12,068 bases of DNA from Candidatus Hecatellales archaeon B24 (lineage in GTDB: Archaea; Thermoproteota; Bathyarchaeia; Hecatellales; Hecatellaceae). The translations under genes were made by a program, and so were the position numbers. The notes beneath the pieces were generated by a model, which did no database searches, had not been told where the DNA came from, and saw only the letters and a list, made by a program, of their open reading frames with translations. Positions 1 through 5,335 of this stretch are shown here, piece after piece (the stretch's first letter is position 1; the number at the start of each line of letters is the position of its first letter). The stretch spans positions 1 through 12,068 of the forward strand of contig LUCC01000005.1 in the NCBI GenBank assembly GCA_001593855.1, in the 5' to 3' direction.

Positions 1-384
1 CTGAAGGAGGCAGGCTGTAAAACAGCTATCATAAGCAGTGGGATTTCGCTTCTGGCCGAAAGAGTTCAAGCTCAACTATCTATAGACTACGTGATGGCGA
101 ACAGGATTTTAGCCGACAGGAGGGAAAAGCTTACAGGCGAAGGCGAAGTTCAAGTGGAGCTTGGAAGGAAGCTTGAAGCTCTTGAAAGGCTTACAGGCAA
201 GCTTGGGCTTAAACCCTACCACTGCGCGGTGATAGGAGACAGCCGGTGGGATATCCCCATGTTCAAGGCTTCAGCCCTCTCCATAGCCTTCAACCCCAAA
301 GACGATGAGGCTGCTAGGACCGCGGACTTCGTGGTGAAGGGAAGAAACCTGAAGCTGGTTTTATCCTACCTGCTGGAGGGCTGA
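1..384 (+). CDS. HAD-superfamily phosphatase, phosphoserine phosphatase (SerB)-like, 3' part only
   Basis: The frame is open from base 1, so the gene begins upstream of the window; the 127 residues seen are the C-terminal part. HAD motif II is visible as an IISSG stretch (residues 10-14), a candidate motif III lysine is Lys57 in GRKLEAL, and motif IV is GDSRWD with Asp80 and Asp84. The tail (IAFNPKDDEA, then a phrase resembling 'AD.vv...L..vl.yL') is the usual end of SerB-like HAD-IB phosphatases, which hydrolyse small phosphomonoesters such as phosphoserine. Motif IV is usually GDGxND, so Ser-Arg-Trp here is a deviation and the substrate may differ. The nucleophile motif DxDxT lies outside the window and cannot be checked. 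It ends 9 bases before the convergent protease gene. The family is secure; the substrate is not. Confidence 0.8.
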   Translation: MKEAGCKTAIISSGISLLAERVQAQLSIDYVMANRILADRREKLTGEGEVQVELGRKLEALERLTGKLGLKPYHCAVIGDSRWDIPMFKASALSIAFNPKDDEAARTADFVVKGRNLKLVLSYLLEG

Positions 385-393
385 AGGGAGGAA

Positions 394-1515
394 TTAAATC
401 GATATGAAGCCGAACCTTCCAAAGGTCAACGCCATGTTCAACCCGATTAGGGTTAAGTAGGAAAAGGTTAAGGCTGCACGTAGGATTTTGGCTTTTTCGC
501 CGATAGCCCCCTCAGCCAGATTATAGATTACCCCAGCTCCATCCAGCGGGTGCAGCGGAAGCATGTTGAAAATGGCGATGTTCAGCGACCAGAAGTGAAG
601 CCAGAAGAGCGCCATGTAAACCTGGAAATGTGGAATATATGTTCTGGCACCTGTCAAGCCGATTATGGGGCGGTCAGGATTGTTAGGGTCTGCCACCGCC
701 TCAACCGTGAAGGTTTTAAGGCTTCCGTCGGGGAGCCTGACGTCCAGCCTGACTTCTCCTCCAATCCCAGCCTTGCCCACCTGGCTACTTAGCTCCTGAA
801 CGCTGGTAACCTTAACCCCGTTGACGGTTTCTATAATCATCCCCGGCTTAATCCCAGCCTGCATGGCTGGCCCCTGATCCCAAACTCCTTCAACCAAGAC
901 TCCTGCAGGGTGGAAGAGGGTTAGAATGATGGGGATGAGCATGAGGGCTAAAGCCATGTTCGCGGTTGAGCCGGCTGCCAAAACCCTAAGCCTTTTACCT
1001 CTATCAGCCTTTTTGAATTCTTCCTCATCCGGCTCAACGAATCCTCCTGGGATGACGGCTACGAGAAGAAGCCCTGAAGATTTCACCTTTATACCTTCAA
1101 ACCTTGCCACGACTCCATGGGCCAGCTCGTGAACGGCTATGAGCACGACGGCTGCCAGCAGGAAGTAGGGTAGGCTTTCCCTGACGGTTATGAAGGGGAC
1201 GGCTGGAAAAACGGGTGCAGCCTCCTCAACCCTGAAAAAGAAAGAGTGAAGGTTTCTGGCCAGAAGGTAGGTTCCAAGAGCCGTCATACCAAGGCTCATA
1301 GCCAAAGAAAAATTTGAGAGGGCAGGCATAATCCTTCTAAGCCTTCCAGCCAGCCAGTCCAAGAACCTGTTAAACCTTATGGTTTTGAAAACTATCAGGA
1401 AAGGTTTTATTTCCACTCCAAACCTTTCAAGCTTGAGAATTCTGCCTGCCAGATAAACGGCAGCCCAAGCAGTAATGAAAACCGTTAAAGGCAGTGTTAC
1501 CCCTTGAAGGTCCAA
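394..1515 (-). CDS. Site-2 protease family intramembrane metalloprotease (M50) with PDZ domain
   Basis: A 373-residue multi-pass membrane zinc protease of the S2P/M50 family, which cleaves transmembrane substrates within the bilayer, often to release membrane-held regulators. The zinc site HELAH is at residues 129-133 inside a hydrophobic helix. The third zinc ligand is the aspartate of PLDG (Asp325) in a second conserved helix that begins NMLPLHPLDG. Between them, at about residues 200-285, lies a PDZ-like domain (GPAMQAGIKPGMII, VNGVKV). Further hydrophobic segments lie near the N terminus, at 70-95, 115-130, 180-200 and at the C terminus. The start is a TTG preceded by GGAGG about 10 bases upstream; an ATG nearby is out of frame. 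It follows cutA by 6 bases on the same strand and is probably co-transcribed with it. The substrate is unknown. Confidence 0.9.
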   Translation of the reverse strand: MDLQGVTLPLTVFITAWAAVYLAGRILKLERFGVEIKPFLIVFKTIRFNRFLDWLAGRLRRIMPALSNFSLAMSLGMTALGTYLLARNLHSFFFRVEEAAPVFPAVPFITVRESLPYFLLAAVVLIAVHELAHGVVARFEGIKVKSSGLLLVAVIPGGFVEPDEEEFKKADRGKRLRVLAAGSTANMALALMLIPIILTLFHPAGVLVEGVWDQGPAMQAGIKPGMIIETVNGVKVTSVQELSSQVGKAGIGGEVRLDVRLPDGSLKTFTVEAVADPNNPDRPIIGLTGARTYIPHFQVYMALFWLHFWSLNIAIFNMLPLHPLDGAGVIYNLAEGAIGEKAKILRAALTFSYLTLIGLNMALTFGRFGFISI

Positions 1516-1521
1516 GAAGCT

Positions 1522-1845
1522 TCATCCTCCTAAGGCTTCTTTAAGCCAGCTTAAATACTCTGGAAGTCCGGCTTCAACCCTGAAGGCTACTATTTCCGGA
1601 ACCTTGTAGGGGTGGAGGCTTCTAATCTTGCGTTCAACCTCCCTGTAGAGAACCCTAGAAGTCTTGATGATTAGCAGGATTTCCTCAGCCTCCTCCACCT
1701 TCCCCTCCCACCAGTAGGTGGAAGTTAAACCTTTAACCAGCGAGCAGCAGGCTGCAAGCCGTGACTCAACAAGTTCCCTGGAAATCTTCCTAGCCGAATC
1801 CTCGTCGGGAGCCGTTGTTAAAACCACAATCATCTCCACGCTCAT
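1522..1845 (-). CDS. cutA: CutA1-like divalent-cation tolerance protein
   Basis: CutA1 is a small cytoplasmic protein that forms very stable trimers. It was linked genetically to copper and other divalent-ion tolerance, but its exact role is unsettled. Family signatures are visible: an N-terminal strand MIVVLTTAPD, then RLAACCSLVKGLTSTYWWEGK, EILLIIKT, and HPYKVPEIVAF near the C terminus. Three in-frame ATGs are possible, at 1884, 1845 and 1833, giving 120, 107 and 103 residues. Family members are usually just over 100 residues and often start directly at the MIVV-like strand. I chose 1845, which has a purine-rich GGGAAAGG stretch upstream; the 1884 start would overlap the end of pelota by 14 bases. 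It lies between pelota and the site-2 protease in one tight minus-strand cluster, although no functional link is known. Confidence 0.88.
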   Translation of the reverse strand: MSVEMIVVLTTAPDEDSARKISRELVESRLAACCSLVKGLTSTYWWEGKVEEAEEILLIIKTSRVLYREVERKIRSLHPYKVPEIVAFRVEAGLPEYLSWLKEALGG

Positions 1846-1870
1846 TCCAGCCTTTCCCGCCTTGAAGCCA

Positions 1871-2953
1871 CTAGCCCCATGCATAATAGTCTGTTTTAAA
1901 TCTTAAGATGGCTGCGATTCCGCCGAGCCCCATAATTTTTTCTCCCCCCTCATGTTCTCCAGCCAGAATGGTGACTTTTCCTCCCTTGTTTTCCACCAGC
2001 CTTATGACTTCCTCGATTTTCCTTCGCTCCTCTATTTCAGCTTCTCTTAGCAGCCTGTCAACTACCAGCAGTCTTTCCACTGCCCCATACTGGGCGGCTT
2101 TCTCCACCGCCTCCAGGCCATAGGTTGCCAGCTCCCTGTCCGAGGAAAGCTCTGCAAGAAACTCCTCCACAAGCTTGGCTTCCTCCAGAAGACGGCTTTC
2201 CCTGGCAAACTTAAGGAGAATTCCGCTTCTAACAGCCTCCCTTACACCTGAAAGCCCTCCAGAGCTGACGGTGAAAGCCTGCAGGGAAACCCCTTTAAGC
2301 CGTCCAGCTGCATACCTCAAAAATTCCTCTTTGACGAATCCCGGGCCTACCACTGCTACAGGAGCCTTGACTTCCCTTAAAACCTCTTGGAGGGCGTGCA
2401 GCAGCTCGGAGAAGTATTTCTTCAAGGCTTCACCACGTTTCTCAGGCTCCCGTTTCCCCGGAAGTCTGACTCTAAGCTCAAGCTTCACGTCCACCTTGAA
2501 GCCTCCAACCAAGGCCACGCAGGCTTCCTCATCGTCCAAAGCCACGATAACCACGGGTTTCCCTTCGGCTTCAGAAGCCCTTCTAAGCCTTTCAACCTGG
2601 TATCCGGGCCACTCCTCCTTAACCAGCCTTAAAACGCTGTTAAGCGGAATGTTCAGGGTGTGATGAGAGCCGAGGATTCCCTCATACCTTTCAGGAGCTT
2701 CAACCACAACCCCAAGAATCCGCAGACCTCTGCCTCCAAACTCCACGTTTTTAACTTTAACCCCAAGCGTCATGGAAACCCTTCGGCTCTGGCCGGGCCT
2801 CGCAGCCTCACCCCTGCTTTTAAGCTCCCTGCTCGTCCTCGCATATACCACGTCTCCAGGAGAAATCACGTTGTAAAGATGCCAGAGGTCGTCTGGTGTT
2901 TCAACCAGAAGCCTGGCAAATCCATGCTTCAAGTCCAAGCTTAAAATCTTCAA
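1871..2953 (-). CDS. pelA: Pelota (Dom34), archaeal ribosome rescue factor
   Basis: A 360-residue archaeal Pelota, at the usual family length. Pelota is an aRF1 paralogue that enters the empty A site of stalled ribosomes, with archaeal EF1A as carrier, and lets ABCE1 split the subunits; it lacks the GGQ hydrolysis motif. Domain 1 (about 1-130) has the DDLWHLYNVISPGD signature. Domain 2 (about 133-265) contains VVGPGFVKEEFL. Domain 3 (about 265-360) carries VERLLVVDRLLR and ends with an EHEGGEKIMGLGGIAAILRF phrase typical of the family. The start is TTG, giving MKILSLDL, a standard Pelota N terminus; no in-frame ATG fits better. It heads the minus-strand cluster with cutA and the site-2 protease and is divergent from rimI across 60 bases. 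Confidence 0.95.
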   Translation of the reverse strand: MKILSLDLKHGFARLLVETPDDLWHLYNVISPGDVVYARTSRELKSRGEAARPGQSRRVSMTLGVKVKNVEFGGRGLRILGVVVEAPERYEGILGSHHTLNIPLNSVLRLVKEEWPGYQVERLRRASEAEGKPVVIVALDDEEACVALVGGFKVDVKLELRVRLPGKREPEKRGEALKKYFSELLHALQEVLREVKAPVAVVGPGFVKEEFLRYAAGRLKGVSLQAFTVSSGGLSGVREAVRSGILLKFARESRLLEEAKLVEEFLAELSSDRELATYGLEAVEKAAQYGAVERLLVVDRLLREAEIEERRKIEEVIRLVENKGGKVTILAGEHEGGEKIMGLGGIAAILRFKTDYYAWG

Positions 2954-3013
2954 GGAAGTCTTCCCGTCCTTCCAGCCTGAAAAGGTTAAGGGCTGGCATC
3001 CCTTAAAGGTTAT
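2954..3013. promoter_or_regulatory. Divergent intergenic region between pelota and rimI, with dyads and a short direct repeat
   Basis: These 60 bases must hold the signals for both divergent genes. Directly next to the pelota start is an 11-base palindrome, GGAAGTCTTCC (2954-2964). Further in is an inverted repeat CCAGCC (2972-2977) / GGCTGG (2991-2996). The octamer AAAGGTTA occurs twice (2981-2988 and 3005-3012), the second copy abutting the rimI TTG start. No clear TATA box stands out for either gene, so the elements may be operators or chance. Confidence 0.4.
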
Positions 3014-3499
3014 TTGAGCTTGAAGTTGCCTTCCACCTTAAACCTGAAGATTAGAGGGTTTAAGAAAGGCGACCTCGCCGAGCTTTCCAGCATTGAGAGG
3101 ACTTCCTTTAAAGATCCTTACCCTTCAACCCTAATCCTAACCTTATCAAGGCTGAGCCCTGAATATTTCCTTGTAGCAGAAGTCTCCGGGAAGCCCGCAG
3201 GCTATATTTCGGCTTTGGCAAGGTTTGGGGGGGCAGCCCACCTTGTATCTTTGGCTGTTCATCCTCGATACCGAAAGCTTGGTGTTGCCAAAAGCCTTGT
3301 CAAGGCTTTGATAAGGAAACTTAAGGCCGGAGGCTTCGCGAAGCTTACCCTTGAAGTTAGGGTCAGCAACAAGCCTGCCATGGCTCTCTACCAGTCGTTG
3401 GGCTTCAAACCTTCCGGTAAACTTCCTTCTTATTATGAAGATGGGGAAGATGCTCAGGTCATGGTTTTAAACCTATCTAACACAAGCCTAAAAACCTAA
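3014..3499 (+). CDS. rimI: RimI/ArdI-type protein N-terminal acetyltransferase (GNAT)
   Basis: A 161-residue GNAT-fold acetyltransferase of the archaeal RimI/Nat type, which transfers acetyl from acetyl-CoA to protein N-termini. The acetyl-CoA loop is visible as R87-K-L-G90-V-A92 after the strand HLVSLAVHPRY. The family hallmark follows: LEVRVSNKPAMALYQSLGF (about 113-131), then PSYYEDGEDAQVMVL, matching the YYxDGEDAxxM pattern of archaeal and eukaryotic N-terminal acetyltransferases. The N-terminal part (IRGFKKGDLAELSSIERTSF) fits the family start. No ATG is available; TTG codons at 3014, 3020 and 3026 are all possible. It is divergent from pelota. A truncated second copy of its 3' end lies at about 4529-4707, beyond the MntA/HepT pair. 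Confidence 0.9.
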   Translation: MSLKLPSTLNLKIRGFKKGDLAELSSIERTSFKDPYPSTLILTLSRLSPEYFLVAEVSGKPAGYISALARFGGAAHLVSLAVHPRYRKLGVAKSLVKALIRKLKAGGFAKLTLEVRVSNKPAMALYQSLGFKPSGKLPSYYEDGEDAQVMVLNLSNTSLKT

Positions 3500-3677
3500 A
3501 TTCAGCTCTCAACCAAAAATATAAACCATGGATAAAACCCTCTTAAAATTGACAGTTCCCGGAGGAAGCAAAACAGCTTAAAAGAAGAATAAACAACCAT
3601 TAAACTTTAAAAATTATTTTTGGTTAGACCACGTAAATTAAATTAGGTTTACACGTTATTGGAAGTATGGTGGTATT
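3500..3677 (+). promoter_or_regulatory. AT-rich intergenic region with likely mntA promoter
   Basis: This 178-base gap is clearly AT-richer than the flanking housekeeping genes. A TATA-like box, TTTAAAAATTA, lies at 3606-3615 and would place a transcription start near 3640. GGTGGT at 3669-3674 can serve as a ribosome binding site for the TTG at 3678. A GGAGGAAG at about 3559-3566 has no plausible start codon after it. I see no coding sequence or strong hairpin here. Confidence 0.5.
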
Positions 3678-4097
3678 TTGCAGGTTAGCTTAAAGCATCT
3701 GCGCCGAGTTGTAGAGAATACGTGTGGAAAGCTTAGTTGCGATTATGTGCTACTTTTCGGCTCTCAAGCTAGAGGTGACCGAAAGGATTACAGCGACATA
3801 GACCTAGCGGTGGCTTTCACAGGCGTTAGGGACTATTTAAATGAAGCGTCCAGTCTCGCCTTTCAGCTGGAGGAAAGCCTGGGCAGAAAAGTAGACGTTT
3901 TACCCCTTAACATCGCAGACAGCATAATTAAGTATGAGGTTTTTTCTCATGGAATACTTCTATACTGTAAAGATTATACTAAATATCTTGACGAACATGT
4001 AAATGCTGTGGATGAATACCTAGACTTCCAACCTCGCTTTGAAAGGTTTTATAGGAAAACTCTGAGGGAATTAAAAGATGCCTCCTCCAGGGGTTAA
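3678..4097 (+). CDS. mntA: MntA-type nucleotidyltransferase antitoxin (type VII toxin-antitoxin)
   Basis: A 139-residue minimal nucleotidyltransferase. The catalytic signature GSX10DXD is exact: Gly28-Ser29, ten residues, then Asp40-Ile-Asp42. A probable third carboxylate is Asp73 in GRKVDVLPL. In characterised HepT/MntA systems this protein is the antitoxin and transfers AMP from ATP onto a tyrosine next to the toxin's active site. The gene overlaps hepT by 20 bases, typical of these translationally coupled pairs. The start is TTG at 3678, with GGTGGT just upstream; the C-terminal tail (about 100-139) is helical and charged. Codon use is more AT-rich than in the neighbouring rimI and cobO genes, consistent with acquisition by transfer. 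Family and pairing are well supported; activity is inferred. Confidence 0.9.
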   Translation: MQVSLKHLRRVVENTCGKLSCDYVLLFGSQARGDRKDYSDIDLAVAFTGVRDYLNEASSLAFQLEESLGRKVDVLPLNIADSIIKYEVFSHGILLYCKDYTKYLDEHVNAVDEYLDFQPRFERFYRKTLRELKDASSRG

Positions 4098-4509
4098 AGC
4101 AAGAATAGACAGGTTCTGGAGAGCTCTCAAAAGAATCAGCCAGATAAAGGCTAGAGGCTTAGAGAACTTCACTTCAAACGAAGACCTGGTAGACGCTGGA
4201 GAGCGAAATTTACAGGTAGCTGTAGAGGCGCTTATAGACGTTGGCGAGTTTTTAATAGCCAGAATGAACTGGAGAACTCCGAAATCCTATAGGGACATTG
4301 GAGTAGTCCTTGGGGAGGGAAAAGTGTTAAGTAGCAAAGAGCTAAAGCTTTTCGAGGAAGCTGTTAAGCTGAGAAATGTCCTAATTCATAACTATGTCTA
4401 TATGGCTGCTGAAGAAGTTTACCAAAGCTTGGAAAGGCTGGAAACTGGACTTAACAACGTCATGTGTACATTCTTAGACTTCATGGAGAAGCAGGGGCTA
4501 GACCCGTAA
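4078..4509 (+). CDS. hepT: HepT-type HEPN ribonuclease toxin
   Basis: A 143-residue, all-helical HEPN-domain protein (DUF86/HepT family). The toxin motif RX4HXY is present exactly as Arg99-NVLI-His104-Asn-Tyr106. In studied HepT toxins the Arg and His form the RNase site of the dimer, and the Tyr is the residue AMPylated by MntA to neutralise the toxin. Upstream helices include the NLQVAVEALIDVGEFLIARM segment (about 44-63) usual in this family, followed by a YRDIGVVLGE phrase. It begins at an ATG inside the end of mntA (20-base overlap). All key residues are retained, so the toxin is predicted functional. About 20-40 bases after its stop, a broken rimI-like sequence begins. Confidence 0.9.
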   Translation: MPPPGVKARIDRFWRALKRISQIKARGLENFTSNEDLVDAGERNLQVAVEALIDVGEFLIARMNWRTPKSYRDIGVVLGEGKVLSSKELKLFEEAVKLRNVLIHNYVYMAAEEVYQSLERLETGLNNVMCTFLDFMEKQGLDP

Positions 4510-4528
4510 ACTAACTTCACAGTTCCAT

Positions 4529-4707
4529 ACTTTGTTACAAAAGAAGGTTGAGGCTTCTCAAAGCTTATCCTCGAGGTTAGGGTAGGCAACAGGCCTGCCA
4601 TAGCCCTCTACAAGTCGATGGGCTTCAAGTCCGCAGGCAGAATTTCCTCCTACTATGAAGATGGAGAAGCCGCTGAAGTCATGGTTTTAACTCTATCCAG
4701 CCATTAA
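4529..4707 (+). pseudogene. Truncated, frameshifted 3' end of a second rimI-like acetyltransferase
   Basis: Reading from 4552 to the TAA at 4705-4707 gives 51 residues that align without gaps to the end of the rimI gene at 3014-3499. About 34 of 51 residues match by eye, including ILEVRV, ALYKSMGFK and SSYYEDGE, and most differences are conservative. There is no start and no acetyl-CoA loop. A TGA lies in frame directly before 4552. Upstream, 4529-4551 read in the next frame gives TLLQKKVE, loosely like ALIRKLKA of rimI, which suggests loss of one base at about 4552. Homology cannot be followed further toward hepT. The fragment has lost roughly the first two thirds of the gene and lies 55 bases before cobO. 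Confidence 0.85.
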
Positions 4708-4762
4708 GCTTAAACATGTTTCAGCTGAAAGTTTCTCTAAGCCTCGAGCGGGTGAAGCATGA

Positions 4763-5275
4763 ATGGGCATGATATACCTCTACACTGGTACGGGTGCAGG
4801 TAAAACCACCAACGCACTGGGTTTAGCCTTAAGGGCAATAGGCCATGGACGGAAGGTTGTAATCATCCAGTTCATGAAGGGAAGGAAAGACGTAGGAGAA
4901 TATAAGGTAAGGAAGAAGCTTCAGCCCCTCTACGAAATCTACCAGTTCGGGGGGAAAGGCTTCATCATGCCTGGTAAGCATAAGACCAAAGACGTGGAGA
5001 TGGCTAGGAAAGCCCTAAAGTTCGCCGAGGAAATGGTGAGGAAGCGTAGGCCTTTCCTACTGGTTTTAGACGAGATAAACCTGGCAGTGGCCTGGGGGCT
5101 GCTTAAAGCCGAAGAGGTGCTGGGCTTCCTTGACAGGCTTCCCAAGCGAACCAACGTGGTGCTCACAGGACGCTACGCCCCCAAGGAGCTTATCGAAAGA
5201 GCTGACGCCGTAAACGAAGTCGTCGAGGTGAAGTACCCTAAAGAAATGATAACCCAGAAGGGCATACAGTACTAG
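4763..5275 (+). CDS. cobO: Corrinoid (cob(I)alamin) adenosyltransferase, CobO/BtuR type
   Basis: A 170-residue cytoplasmic P-loop enzyme that transfers the 5'-deoxyadenosyl group of ATP to cobalt in cob(I)alamin or its precursors, forming the Co-C bond of coenzyme B12. The P-loop GTGAGKTT is at residues 9-16, in the N-terminal IYLYTGTGAGKTT arrangement usual for CobO/BtuR. A Walker-B-like VLDEIN is at 101-106. The family end VVLTGRYAPKELIERAD, then QKGIQY, is present. Several ATGs are close together at the start; 4763 is in frame with GGGTGA (4750-4755) at good spacing, and 4769 is an alternative. The length is slightly short compared with bacterial BtuR. No other cobalamin gene is visible in the window, so it may serve salvage as well as synthesis. 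Confidence 0.92.
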   Translation: MGMIYLYTGTGAGKTTNALGLALRAIGHGRKVVIIQFMKGRKDVGEYKVRKKLQPLYEIYQFGGKGFIMPGKHKTKDVEMARKALKFAEEMVRKRRPFLLVLDEINLAVAWGLLKAEEVLGFLDRLPKRTNVVLTGRYAPKELIERADAVNEVVEVKYPKEMITQKGIQY

Positions 5276-5306
5276 CCCGGAAAAGGGTAACTCCTTTTAG
5301 CTTCGC

Positions 5307-5326
5307 CGCCGAAAATATTTTTGGCG
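5307..5326 (+). promoter_or_regulatory. Near-perfect 20-base palindrome enclosing a TATA-like box upstream of polB
   Basis: The sequence CGCCGAAAATATTTTTGGCG is an inverted repeat, with the outer CGCC/GGCG arms and the A/T core symmetrical apart from one mismatched position in each arm. Its centre AAAATATTTT is a good archaeal TATA candidate. It lies 10 bases before the TTG start of polB, so transcription from it would begin at or just after the start codon. It could be a promoter with an overlapping operator, or a hairpin at the end of the cobO transcript. Confidence 0.5.
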
Positions 5327-5335
5327 TGGTAAGGG

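Noticed and set aside
2175..2663. 162-codon open frame on the plus strand opposite pelota
   Set aside because: Ser/Thr/Pro-rich low-complexity shadow of a clearly real gene on the other strand.
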